Shown: positions 34,161-43,031, counted from the first letter of the stretch. The stretch is DNA of 55,956 nucleotides from Oscillospiraceae bacterium (GCA_017460835.1 JAFUAD010000056.1:1-55956), one strand, 5' to 3'. The notes: generated from the letters alone by a model not told the origin. Translations and numbers: made by a program.

Positions 34161-36698
34161 ATGAAAACAAACAAAATGGGCTCTGTGTGTCTGGCGGCAA
34201 TGCTCGCGGCTGTGTGCAGTCTCGGGGCGGTGCCGGCGATACAGGCGGATGCTGCTGCATCGGGCGATCTGGACAGCGACGGGAAGGTGTCCGCCTCTGA
34301 TGCGCGGCTGCTCGCAGACTGGCTGCGCGGCGGTGCAGCACTGCCAAGCTGGCAGAATGCCGATCTTGACGGGAACGGCAGACTGAATGCCGCCGATCTC
34401 ACACTGCTCAAGCGCCTGATACCGGAGGAGGAAAGCGATCCGGTCTACATTCATCTGAACGGGAACAGCATTACCTATGAGGGCGCAAATGTCACGGTCA
34501 GCGGCAGCACCGCGACCGTCACGCATTCCGGCACATACTATATCGACGGCAGACTGACGGACGGGCAGATCATCGTCAATATTCCCGATGAGACCGCCGA
34601 CGCAAAGACCGTCAAGCTCTTTCTGAACGGCGTGGAGATGACGAACCGCACCGCGCCCTGCATCATGATCGAGAATGCAGAGAATACCTCGGTCAATCTT
34701 GTAGATGGCACGGAGAATTCGCTCTCGGACGGCACCGAGGCACCCACCACCGAGACCGAGCCCGCATTCGCGGTTCTGCATGCAAAGGACGATATGACGA
34801 TCAAGGGCAGCGGCACGCTGACGGTCACGGCCGGCATGCAGTACGGCATCCACTGCAACAACGATCTGAAATTCAACGGCGGCACGGTCTATGTCACGAC
34901 CGGGAATGCCGATGCTGTCCGCGGAAAAACGTCTGTCACCGTAAAGGACGGCGATCTGCATATTGATTCCGAGGGCGACGGCATCAAATCGACAAAGGGC
35001 AGCATGGCCGTCACCGGCGGCAGCATCGCGGTCAAATCCGGCAAGGATGCATTGCAGGCCGAGACCGACATGACGCTCACCGGCGGAGAGATTCAGGCAT
35101 GCGGCGACCGCGGCCTGCGGGCATCCGGCGCGATCACGCTCGACGGCTGCACGCTGCTTGCGACTGCGACCGATTACCAGTGCGAGAATCTCGGCACGCA
35201 GCCGCAGAGCACGATGTCCCTCACCTTTACAAAGGAATGGGCAAAGAACAATCCGATCACGCTGACGGCATCGGGAAAGACCGCATTCGAGCAGAATACG
35301 CTCAAAAAATTCCGCTACGCGATCGTTTCCGCGCCGGCGCTTTCCGGAAGCTGCCGGCTCTGGACAGGCGGCATCGCGGTCGAGGCAAACGGGCAGAGCA
35401 GCTTCAGTGTATCCGGCTCCTATGCCGATGTCAACAATACCGACACCGCAGAGCTGCTCTATGCCGATCTGTTCGATCAGAGCCGCGTCCATAAAATCGA
35501 GATCGAGATGCCGAACTGGAGCGCGTTTATCGCCGATGCGGATTCCGAGGAATACTACCCCTGCGATATCACGATCGACGGCGAAACGATCAAAAATGTC
35601 GGCATCCGCACAAAGGGCAACAGCTCGCGGCAGTTTGTCTCGCAGGCAAACCGGGACAAATACAGCTTCCGCGTCAAATTCGATAAATACGACAAATACG
35701 CGAATTATCACGGGCTGACGGAGCTCTGCATGAACAACATGTACTCCGATCCCTCGTGCATGCGCGATATTCTGTGCTATAATGCCTGCTATGAGATCGG
35801 CGCCTATGCGCCCAGATGCGCCTATACCGATACCTATGTGAACGGCTCGCTTTACAGCTTCTATTTCCTCGCCGAGCAGCCGGGCGATACGCTGGCAGAG
35901 CGGCTCTCGCTCAGCGACGGCGCGGTGTTCTATAAGGCCGCGGATAAGATCGGCGGGAACGGCGGCTATGACTGCTCGTTCAAATCCTCGATGGAGCTCG
36001 ACAATTTTGAGGTAAAGTTCGGCAAGGACGACACCTTGCAGCACATCGACGAGGTCAAGCAGGCGATCAACAGCTTCAATACAAGCAATTACAAAGCAAT
36101 CGAGGAAATCCTCGATGTTCCGAGCTTTTTGCAGGGATTTGCGGTCAATGCGGCGCTCTGCAACTATGACAGCTACAACGGGCAGATGGCGCACAATTTC
36201 TACCTTGTCTACTCCGAGGGGAAGATGCACTATGTCTGCTGGGATTACAATTTGTCGCTCGGCAACTTCATGGATTACGGCGCCTCTGCGGAATCGGACA
36301 TCCGGACGGCGGCCTATCAGACAACCGTCGCGGACCGTCCGCTCTTAAAGCTCCTCGATGTGCCGGAATACCGGCAGATGTACGAGGGCTATGTGAAGCA
36401 GATCGTCGCGATGTATCAGGATCCGGAGCGCGCAGTCGCACCGATCGCGTCACTGATCCGCCCGCATGTGCAGGCAGACCCGCGCTTCTTCTTCACGGCA
36501 GACCAGTTTGAGAGCAATATCGCGCGCTCGGCAAACGGCCTTCAGGTCGGCGGAGGCGGCGGCTGGGGCGGCTTCGGCGGCTTTGGCTGGGGCTTCGGCG
36601 GAGGCGGCGGACTGTTCTCCTACGGCGGCGAACAGGTCTCGATCGTCGATTTTATGATCAAGCGCAATGAGGTCATCCGCGCTGCGATCGGAAGCTGA
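34161..36698 (+). CDS. secreted dockerin protein with DUF4353-like and CotH domains
   Basis: An 845-residue protein. A signal peptide (1-33) is followed by a dockerin (about 34-88; DLDSDGKVSASD and DLDGNGRLNAAD). A repetitive beta-helix-like carbohydrate-binding domain (DUF4353/Cthe_2159 type, about 95-400) has repeated G-x-T/S-x-T strands. The CotH domain (about 430-770) includes NVGIRTKGNSSRQF and the CWDYNLSLGNF segment, which resembles the CotH kinase active-site Asp region. A Gly/Trp/Phe-rich stretch (about 795-825) precedes the end. CotH proteins are protein kinases in spores; dockerin-borne CotH proteins occur in cellulosome producers with unclear roles. GGGGAGGATC precedes ATG 34161. 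Confidence 0.9.
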   Translation: MKTNKMGSVCLAAMLAAVCSLGAVPAIQADAAASGDLDSDGKVSASDARLLADWLRGGAALPSWQNADLDGNGRLNAADLTLLKRLIPEEESDPVYIHLNGNSITYEGANVTVSGSTATVTHSGTYYIDGRLTDGQIIVNIPDETADAKTVKLFLNGVEMTNRTAPCIMIENAENTSVNLVDGTENSLSDGTEAPTTETEPAFAVLHAKDDMTIKGSGTLTVTAGMQYGIHCNNDLKFNGGTVYVTTGNADAVRGKTSVTVKDGDLHIDSEGDGIKSTKGSMAVTGGSIAVKSGKDALQAETDMTLTGGEIQACGDRGLRASGAITLDGCTLLATATDYQCENLGTQPQSTMSLTFTKEWAKNNPITLTASGKTAFEQNTLKKFRYAIVSAPALSGSCRLWTGGIAVEANGQSSFSVSGSYADVNNTDTAELLYADLFDQSRVHKIEIEMPNWSAFIADADSEEYYPCDITIDGETIKNVGIRTKGNSSRQFVSQANRDKYSFRVKFDKYDKYANYHGLTELCMNNMYSDPSCMRDILCYNACYEIGAYAPRCAYTDTYVNGSLYSFYFLAEQPGDTLAERLSLSDGAVFYKAADKIGGNGGYDCSFKSSMELDNFEVKFGKDDTLQHIDEVKQAINSFNTSNYKAIEEILDVPSFLQGFAVNAALCNYDSYNGQMAHNFYLVYSEGKMHYVCWDYNLSLGNFMDYGASAESDIRTAAYQTTVADRPLLKLLDVPEYRQMYEGYVKQIVAMYQDPERAVAPIASLIRPHVQADPRFFFTADQFESNIARSANGLQVGGGGGWGGFGGFGWGFGGGGGLFSYGGEQVSIVDFMIKRNEVIRAAIGS

Positions 36699-36710
36699 GG
36701 ATGTAATAAG

Positions 36711-36780
36711 GTATCGCCTGTTTCACTTCGTGAAACTGCGCAGTTTGCTTCGCAAACATGCGCTGCGCGATGATTTCCCG
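36711..36780 (+). repeat. hairpin repeat, short copy C
   Basis: GTTTCACTTCGTGAAAC and GTTTGCTTCGCAAAC hairpins joined by CTGCGCAG, all within a long stem ATCGC...GCGAT. The two hairpins correspond to those at about 4853-4892 and 46731-46770 but with changed, still complementary arms. The outer stem matches copy D, where the two inner hairpins are absent. Confidence 0.65.
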
Positions 36781-36789
36781 GAAAACTAA

Positions 36790-36827
36790 GGCGGACACCG
36801 TTTTTGGTGCCCGCCTCTGCTTTTTTA
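36790..36827. terminator. terminator between CotH gene and acyl carrier protein gene
   Basis: GGCGGACACC-GTTTTT-GGTGCCCGCC, then TCTGCTTTTTT on the plus strand. It serves CotH and possibly, with a weaker tail, the convergent O-acetylation operon. Confidence 0.85.
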
Positions 36828-37070
36828 CAGTGTTCCGCGCTCCGCGACGATCTCCGCGAGCTCGCCGACATTCTTCATGCCGGAGACCTCCTTCATCTTA
36901 AAGCGCATTCTGAACCGGCTCTCGATCTCCGAGATCAGGTTGAAGTGCTCGACGCTGTCCCAGCCGTCCACATCGGCAGCGGTCATCTCCTCGCTGAGCT
37001 CGATGCTGTCGTCATCAAACAGCTCCTGAAAAATCGGGGTCAGGGCCTCCATCGCTTCCTGCTTTGTCAT
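36825..37070 (-). CDS. acyl carrier protein of the O-acetylation operon
   Basis: An 81-residue acidic carrier protein. The 4'-phosphopantetheine site is S39 in DGWDSVEHFNL, where DS is the hallmark; the D-Ala or fatty-acid carrier consensus is only partly matched. ATG 37070 follows AAAGGAG. It is the last gene of an operon with DHHW and MBOAT genes, 38 bases after the DHHW stop. A stand-alone carrier here suggests that acyl groups are presented to the membrane acyltransferase by a dedicated protein, as DltC does for DltB. It is unlikely to be the housekeeping ACP, which normally sits with fab genes. Confidence 0.88.
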   Translation of the reverse strand: MTKQEAMEALTPIFQELFDDDSIELSEEMTAADVDGWDSVEHFNLISEIESRFRMRFKMKEVSGMKNVGELAEIVAERGTL

Positions 37071-37108
37071 AATTTTCTGTTCTCCTTTCTTTATTCCGCC
37101 GCGCCGCA

Positions 37109-39148
37109 TTACTGCGTGCGGATCGTATCAATCTTTCTGCCGTTTCCGCCGTTTGCGCTGAAGGAATTCATGCAGAACAGCACATCCGTCACGCCCTTTT
37201 CCTTCATGAACTGCACCGCATTCACCTTGAAATAGCGCATGTCGATCACAAAAATCTCCTCAAAGGACGAGGTCAGCCACGGGATCAGCGCATTGCCGTA
37301 GCTGTCCTTGATGACCGCGAGCTTGCGCCCGTTGTGTACCTCGGTCTGCAAATGCACCATATGGTCATCGCCGATCATATACACCAGATAATAGCTGACC
37401 GGCTTCGTATTCTTCAGGCTCATGAAGTAGCTGCCCTCGGCCTGCTTGACCAGACTGCTGGTATAATAGGTCGTCCGGAAGGGCGCCTTCGGCACATACC
37501 AGAAGAATTCCTCCGGGTTTTCCTTCAGCGTGATATCGCCGGAATAGCCGTAAAGCGTGCCGACATAGTCATCCTTGGAATTTCTCTCGTATTCCTCGAT
37601 CCGCGCAAACGGCACTCTTGCGGCAGCCGAAAACTTCTCTGCGGCATAGAACGCGCCGAGCGCCGACCAGTGGTGGTCGGTGCGCATGAAGATCGGTTCA
37701 TCCTTGTGCTGCTCAAGCGCGGAATACGCATCGACCGGAATCACGCCCTCAAGCTGGCTGTTGAGATAGTCGATATTCTTTTTCTCGCTGGTGACCAGCC
37801 GCTTGTATTCCTCCGGCAGATAGAATGAGCAGACCGTCGGGATGGTCATGTTATACATTCTGACATTGGGCAGATCCTGCTGAAAGCGGTTCAGGATGGC
37901 GGCATATCCCGCGCCCGTCTTCTCACCGGCGCCGAACAGCATAATACCGCGCTTATTGACGACGAAGATGCTGTTTTTGCCCATTTCGCCGCCCTGTACC
38001 TCTTCCTCCTCTGCCGGGGCAGCCGTCGTCGTGACCGCCGCGGTCGTCGTGACGGTGATGCCGGTCTCGCCGGGCGCCGTTGTGATCTCTGCGGGTTCTG
38101 TTGTCTCGGTGACCTCCGCAGTCGGCTCCTTCTCGATCAGCGGTGCGCCGCCGTGAATGACCGGCCCGCCGGTCAGCCCCATATGCTTGCGGAATTTCTG
38201 CGTCAGCACCTTGAAGGTCGAGCGGAACGGCACGGTGTCATTGTAATATTCCGCGACGCCGTTGGTATATTCGCCGCTGAGATAGCTCTCCGTCGAAAAT
38301 TTCGGCATTCTGGCAAGGTTGCGGTTTTCCTCCATCGAGACGGTCGGGCGCTTCAGCACCAGCATGCCGATTGCGATGCCGAACAGCATCGTCAGGCAGA
38401 CCGCGATGTTGATTTTCGCGGAGATGCGGCCGACCTGCTCCCCCCGGATCTTCGCCTGAATCTCGGAGGATTCCCGCCGCCATGCGCGGTCGCTTTTCCG
38501 CGAGAGTGCCCTGACATAGGATTTCGCATCCCTTGAAATGCGGCGGTACTGATCCGCTGCCTCGGATTCGGACATCAGTGCGCGCTTGGCGGAAAATGCC
38601 CGCAGCTCCCGCAGAACGGTCTCCTCGGTCTGTTCAGTATCCCCGGGCTGTTCTATTTGCTCCGGCTCCGATTCGCTGCTTATTGCCGCGGCCTCGTCTG
38701 CGATTTCTTCGGGCTCTGCGGATTCTTCGGGCTCTGCGGATTCTTCGGGCTCTGCGGCAGCATGCTGCTCCTTTGCCTGTGCCCGCGATTCCTCCCGCAG
38801 CATCGCGATGATCTCGTCCGCATCGGCATGGCCGGTATCCCCGGGCTCCTCAGGCCTTGCGGCATCATCGAGCCAGCCGAATTTTCCGCTTGCATTGGAG
38901 ATCGCCTTCGGGGCGGTCTGACGGTGTCTGGGTCTGCGGGGCGGGGCGGGCTCTGCATGCTCCATGATCGAGCTTGCCTCCATTGCGGCGCGCGCCTTCA
39001 CGCCCTGTCCTTCATTTGCCGCTGCTTCTCTCCGGATCGCACGCGCCTTCCGGATCGCTGTCCGGCGGTCGGTCGGGGCATCCTGCGGCTTCGGTCTGCG
39101 CGGCTTCTGAGCCGGTCTGTTTTTCTCCGGCATATCGTTCTGCGCCAA
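37109..39148 (-). CDS. DHHW/AlgX-like SGNH acetyltransferase-type protein
   Basis: A 679-residue protein. The N-terminal 240 residues are cytoplasmic, charged and low in complexity (Glu/Ala-rich, with EESAEPEESAEPEE repeats). One TM (about 243-266) is followed by an extracytoplasmic AlgX/AlgJ-like domain interrupted by a Thr-rich insert. The catalytic-type motif DHHW is at 491-494 (RTDHHWSALGAFYA), and S616 in IKDSYGNALIPWL is the likely nucleophile. The family transfers acetyl groups to exopolysaccharide or wall polymers. The start is TTG 39148, with AAAGGAG 8 bases upstream; ATG 39133 is too far from that site. The long cytoplasmic N-terminus is unusual for the family. Confidence 0.85.
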   Translation of the reverse strand: MAQNDMPEKNRPAQKPRRPKPQDAPTDRRTAIRKARAIRREAAANEGQGVKARAAMEASSIMEHAEPAPPRRPRHRQTAPKAISNASGKFGWLDDAARPEEPGDTGHADADEIIAMLREESRAQAKEQHAAAEPEESAEPEESAEPEEIADEAAAISSESEPEQIEQPGDTEQTEETVLRELRAFSAKRALMSESEAADQYRRISRDAKSYVRALSRKSDRAWRRESSEIQAKIRGEQVGRISAKINIAVCLTMLFGIAIGMLVLKRPTVSMEENRNLARMPKFSTESYLSGEYTNGVAEYYNDTVPFRSTFKVLTQKFRKHMGLTGGPVIHGGAPLIEKEPTAEVTETTEPAEITTAPGETGITVTTTAAVTTTAAPAEEEEVQGGEMGKNSIFVVNKRGIMLFGAGEKTGAGYAAILNRFQQDLPNVRMYNMTIPTVCSFYLPEEYKRLVTSEKKNIDYLNSQLEGVIPVDAYSALEQHKDEPIFMRTDHHWSALGAFYAAEKFSAAARVPFARIEEYERNSKDDYVGTLYGYSGDITLKENPEEFFWYVPKAPFRTTYYTSSLVKQAEGSYFMSLKNTKPVSYYLVYMIGDDHMVHLQTEVHNGRKLAVIKDSYGNALIPWLTSSFEEIFVIDMRYFKVNAVQFMKEKGVTDVLFCMNSFSANGGNGRKIDTIRTQ

Positions 39149-39183
39149 TTTGTATGCTCCTTTCTGTCTGCGGGGAAAACCGC

Positions 39184-40149
39184 TCAGAGCGGTTCATAGG
39201 AATACGTTGTAGTCTCGGTGCCGCCGTCAAGATAGGTCGTGACGACCTGAATCAGACGGTTCTCCGCATCGTATTCCCGCTCATAGGTTGTTTTTTTCGA
39301 GATCTCATTGTCAAATTCCCAGTATGTGTTCTCGCTGAACACCGCATTGCCGCGGTCGTCATAGCGCGATTCCTTCAGGATGCGGTAATAGGGCGCCTTC
39401 ACATCGGACTGATACACCGCGTCCTCCGCGATGCGGCTGCCGTTTTCATCATAGCTGTAGGTCGTCTCGGACTTGAGCCTGCCCTCGGAATTATACATAC
39501 GGCTTTTGAGCAGATGCCCGCTGTCATCGTATTCGCATTCGGTCTGAACCTCAGTCGATGTCGTGTAAATCTCTTTTTTATGCGATGCCGGGTCAGTCCG
39601 GTCATAAAACTCGTAATACACGCCGAGGTAATTGCCGTAATCGTCATAGAACTCCTCGATCAGAAAAGAGGGCACGCCGTCCTCATAATGCTCCTGCGCA
39701 ACCGGCGCGTCAATGCCGTCTATATATTGATAGTACATCTCCGAAATGCGCTGCTCCCCGATGACCGTGGAATACTCACATTCCCAGAGCTTCTGTCCCT
39801 TGTCGTTATACTCATATTCACAGCATTTGATATCGCTCTGCTCGCCGGTTTCCAGCGTGATCTCATATTCCAGCAGCGGGTCGCCGTGATCGTTCCGGTA
39901 TTCGACATTCGTATAAAGCGGCTTGCCGATCCCGGAATCGACCGAGGTGCGCGAGACCTTTACGCAGGCATCCGCGGGAATCTCCGTGCTGATGCCGCCG
40001 AGCGTTCTCTCGTGCGTCCGGAAGGTCTGCGTGGAGTAGCGGGATTCGCTCCCCTTGACTTTCTCAGAATTTTCGTCCTTTTTGCCGCATCCGCAAAGGA
40101 TGCAGCAAATCGCCGGAAGAAGCACCGGCAGGATACGGGCTTTGTTCAT
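39184..40149 (-). CDS. lipoprotein with YD/MORN-like repeats
   Basis: A 321-residue predicted lipoprotein: signal peptide ending in the lipobox LCGC near residue 20. The mature part consists of short repeats of the type CEYDDSGHLLKSRMYN and YSYDENGSRIAEDAVY, resembling RHS/YD or YwqK-like antiparallel strands. AAAGGAGCC precedes ATG 40149. It lies between the MBOAT and DHHW genes, suggesting a surface role in the acetylation machinery, but nothing shows this directly. Confidence 0.8.
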   Translation of the reverse strand: MNKARILPVLLPAICCILCGCGKKDENSEKVKGSESRYSTQTFRTHERTLGGISTEIPADACVKVSRTSVDSGIGKPLYTNVEYRNDHGDPLLEYEITLETGEQSDIKCCEYEYNDKGQKLWECEYSTVIGEQRISEMYYQYIDGIDAPVAQEHYEDGVPSFLIEEFYDDYGNYLGVYYEFYDRTDPASHKKEIYTTSTEVQTECEYDDSGHLLKSRMYNSEGRLKSETTYSYDENGSRIAEDAVYQSDVKAPYYRILKESRYDDRGNAVFSENTYWEFDNEISKKTTYEREYDAENRLIQVVTTYLDGGTETTTYSYEPL

Positions 40150-40168
40150 GGTCGGCTCCTTTCCTCCC

Positions 40169-41581
40169 TCAGAAGCGGAAATACAGGAACGGGTTATTCG
40201 TCGCATCGACGAGCAGAATGCTGCTCATCGCGAGCATCGCGGCATTCGCAATGATCTGGAAGGTATCGACCGCGGCGACCGCGCCGGGCTTTCTGCTCCG
40301 CAGCTTTTGCAGCCCGTCATAGAGCGGGAAGCAGCAGATCAGCGCGGCGATCAGCAAAAACAGATTGTTCTTCATCGAAAGTGCCGTGACGCTGTCCCAG
40401 AGCGCATTGTGATTGAGCCCGACGAGGTTTTTGAAGAAGCCGCCGAGGCGTCCGAGATTCTCGAAATAGAAGATGCCGAAGCCGATGATAATGATGATCT
40501 TGCTGTAAATATGCCGGATGACCAGCGGGATTTTCCTGATGCGCTTTTTGCCGATGAGCTGCTCGATCAGGATAAACACGCCGAAGTAGAGACCCCAGAT
40601 GATGAAATTCCAGCTTGCGCCGTGCCAGAGGCCGGTGCAGAACCAGACCAGAAACAGTCCGCCGTATTTTCTGCGCTTGCCGAAGATCGGCACATAGAGC
40701 AGGTAGTCGCGGAAGAAGGTGCCGAGGGAGATGTGCCAGCGCTGCCAGAATTCCGAGATATCCTTGCAGAGGAAGGGATGCCGGAAGTTTTCGTCGAAGT
40801 GGAAGCCGAACATCCGCCCCATGCCGATCGCCATATCCGAATAGCCGGAGAAATCGAAATAAATCTGCATCGCGTAGACGATCACCGCATACCATGTTCC
40901 GGCGACGGAGATCTCGATGCCCGCCGTCCCGAAGAATTCCTTGACGATGACAGAGAGATTGTTCGCGAGGATGACCTTTTTCGCAAGCCCGATCATCAGG
41001 CGGGTCAGCCCCTCGCTCAGGTCATACAGCGTGGTTTTCCGGTTTTTGATCTCCTCCGCGATCGTGCTGTACCGGACGATCGGGCCGGCGATGAGCTGCG
41101 GGAACATGGAGATATAGAGCAGCAGGTGCAGCGGGTTTTTCTGCACATCAATCTTCTCCCAGTAAAGGTCGATGACATAGGAGAGAATCTGGAAGGTATA
41201 GAAGCTGATGCCGATGGGGAGCGTCAGCTTCGGAACGGGGAGGTGAATCCCCGGAATCCGGTTGAGGTTTTCGGCGATGAACCTGCTGTATTTGAACACG
41301 CCGAGCAGCCCGATATTGAACACGAGGCTGAGCGTGAGCAGCGCCTTTGCCGCGCCGGGCTTATCGTGCTTCTGGCAGCCGCCCAAGCCGAGCCCGAACA
41401 GGTAGTTCGCAAAGACGCTCGTCAGGAGCAGCAAAATATAGACAGGCTCTCCCCATGCATAAAAGAACAGGGAGAAGACTGTCAGTGTGAGATTTTTGAT
41501 TGTAAGATTCGGGGAGAGCCCGTAGACCAGAAGGCATGCGGGCAGAAAGAGGTAGAGAAAAATCAGGCTTGAAAAGACCAT
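40169..41581 (-). CDS. MBOAT O-acyltransferase (AlgI/DltB-like)
   Basis: A 470-residue protein with about 11 TM segments. The MBOAT catalytic His is H319 in TGLWHGASWNFIIWG; upstream FWQRWHISLGTFFRDYL is the typical AlgI motif. AlgI-type proteins carry acetyl groups across the membrane for transfer by AlgJ/AlgX-type (DHHW) proteins, encoded two genes downstream. GGAG lies 12 bases before ATG 41581. It is the first gene of the four-gene minus-strand operon with a promoter at 41695-41723. The acceptor polymer is not identified; no glycosyltransferase is nearby. Confidence 0.93.
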   Translation of the reverse strand: MVFSSLIFLYLFLPACLLVYGLSPNLTIKNLTLTVFSLFFYAWGEPVYILLLLTSVFANYLFGLGLGGCQKHDKPGAAKALLTLSLVFNIGLLGVFKYSRFIAENLNRIPGIHLPVPKLTLPIGISFYTFQILSYVIDLYWEKIDVQKNPLHLLLYISMFPQLIAGPIVRYSTIAEEIKNRKTTLYDLSEGLTRLMIGLAKKVILANNLSVIVKEFFGTAGIEISVAGTWYAVIVYAMQIYFDFSGYSDMAIGMGRMFGFHFDENFRHPFLCKDISEFWQRWHISLGTFFRDYLLYVPIFGKRRKYGGLFLVWFCTGLWHGASWNFIIWGLYFGVFILIEQLIGKKRIRKIPLVIRHIYSKIIIIIGFGIFYFENLGRLGGFFKNLVGLNHNALWDSVTALSMKNNLFLLIAALICCFPLYDGLQKLRSRKPGAVAAVDTFQIIANAAMLAMSSILLVDATNNPFLYFRF

Positions 41582-41694
41582 ATGAACCGACGCTCCTGCT
41601 TTTGTTCTGTATTGACTGCCCGGGCGGGAGATACTGAGGGGGGGCGCTGTCTCTTTCTCCGCGCACTTCGCCGCATCCGGACAGAATCTACTCT

Positions 41695-41723
41695 ATTATA
41701 CCACATCTTCCGCAAACATGCAA
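41695..41723 (-). promoter_or_regulatory. promoter of O-acetylation operon
   Basis: Minus strand TTGCAT (41718-41723), 17 bp, TATAAT (41695-41700); the leader is about 105 bases. Confidence 0.75.
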
Positions 41724-42142
41724 GACATTTCCAAGAAATTTGCCTGCCGGCCGGCAGGGCCGGCAGCCGTTTCGCTTCGCACCATAATGAACGGAGGCGT
41801 GTTTTTTTTCTCAGCCGAATATTTTGGCACGCTTGGGCGTGCACGCGAATGGAAACTGCTTTTTTATTCGCCCAATCGTCAACAGGCGAGATTCAAACCA
41901 ATATAGAACAATTCGCCTAGACGGCGCTTTGCTGTATCGCCAGCGGGGGCTCCCCGCCGCAGCACAGGAGTGTGCTGGCCGGCAGGGCCGGCAGCCGTTT
42001 TGGCTTCGCGGATTTCTTTTCGCATGCACCCAGTACCAATTAGGACGCAGCACAGGAGTGTGCTGCTCTTTGAGTTTATGCTCCCATTGTCTGTATTGAT
42101 TTGTCTAATATTGCCGCAAGATGATACAACTCCGGTACACCA

Positions 42143-42236
42143 TTTGAAGAAGAAGAAGGAGTAGATTTTTCTCTAAAAATATAAAATTAAATATATATAT
42201 TATTATTTTAGATTTTACTCCTCCTTCTTCTTCAAA
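42143..42236. repeat. long AT-cored hairpin, unit 1
   Basis: Arms of 21 bases (42143-42163 and 42216-42236; GAAGAAGAAG-type against CTTCTTCTTC-type, one mismatch) enclose an AT-rich core. An almost identical hairpin follows 149 bp later. Confidence 0.75.
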
Positions 42237-42291
42237 AAAGGAGCGCGCTTTGCCTTATATTGCTGCAAGATGATACAATTCCGGTACACCA

Positions 42292-42389
42292 TTTGAAGAA
42301 GAAGAAGGAGTAGATTTTTCTCTAAAAAAATATAAAATTAAATATATATATATTATTATTTTAGATTTTACTCCTCCTTCTTCTTCAAA
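42292..42389. repeat. long AT-cored hairpin, unit 2
   Basis: The second copy of the same hairpin, with arms 42292-42312 and 42369-42389. The flanking CCGGTACACCA and TTGCTGCAAGATGATACAA are repeated too, so the duplicated unit is about 149 bp. Confidence 0.75.
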
Positions 42390-43002
42390 ATGGGAGCGTG
42401 GTTTGTTTGATGTTGCTGCAAGATAATTTTAACGATGTGCTCCAATGTATCTGCGCCCGCTGACTTTGGATGAGGTGAACCCCGCGCCAACAGGCGCGAA
42501 GAAAGTCGATATAGAACAATTCGCTCAGCCGTCGCTTTGCTGTATCGGCAGCGCGGGCTCCGCGCCGAAGCGAATTGGCAGCGGGGGCTCCGCGCCTCCT
42601 CCTTCTTCTTCAATATGGGAACATGGTTTGTTTGATATTGCCGCAAGATAATTTTATCAAGCGTTTCGGATTGTCTGCACCCGCTGTCTTTGGATGAGGT
42701 GAATCCCGCCTGATGGCTATTGGGCAGCTAACAAAAGCAGTTTCCGTCTGCGTGCACGCCCAAGCGTGCCCACATATTCGGCTGAGATAAAACAATCAGC
42801 TTATCTCATTATGGTGCGAAGCGAAATGGAGCCCGGCACTGCCGGGCAGCACACTCCTGTGCTGCGTCCTAATTGGTACTGGGTGCATGCGAAAAGAAAC
42901 CCGCGAAGCCAAAATGGAGCCCGGCACTGCCGGGCGGGCAGTGCCCGGCTCCGGTTCTGCTCCCCGGCAATCCCCCCTCAAAACTTTTTTCATCCGCTCC
43001 CA

Positions 43003-43031
43003 TTGCGTTTTGGGGCATAATATGGTATAAT
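43003..43031 (+). promoter_or_regulatory. promoter of prfC
   Basis: TTGCGT (43003-43008), 17 bp, TATAAT (43026-43031), about 120 bases before the TTG start. A second possible -10 (TACAAT, about 43124) lies nearer the gene. Confidence 0.65.

Larger units (their letters stand above)
41740..42960. repeat. intergenic repeat array of inverted and direct units
   Basis: This non-coding stretch of over 1.2 kb is built of repeats. L1 (41767-41859) is the reverse complement of R1 (42737-42829), and L2 (41979-42066) of R2 (42846-42935). All four share a terminal module ending GTTT(C/T)GCTTCGC-type next to a GCCGGCAGGGCCGGCAG-like stem. Between them, units starting TTGC(C/T)GCAAGAT recur at 42111, 42260, 42413 and 42638. 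AGCACAGGAGTGTGCT occurs three times. CAACAGGCG...ATATAGAACAATTCGC occurs twice. The ORFs here are short, lack ribosome binding sites and follow the repeats; no transposase was found. Confidence 0.8.

Noticed and set aside
33989-34300. 103-codon plus-strand ORF in the CotH leader
   Set aside because: It runs into the CotH start in another frame and has no ribosome binding site at its ATG; kept only as a note on the leader.
34134-36230. 698-codon minus-strand ORF opposite the CotH-dockerin gene
   Set aside because: It is the antisense shadow of a gene with a signal peptide, dockerin and CotH motifs; no domain is recognisable on this strand.
41740-42960. Insertion sequence or CRISPR array
   Set aside because: No transposase gene is present, and the repeats are unequal in size, inverted, and without regular spacers or cas genes.
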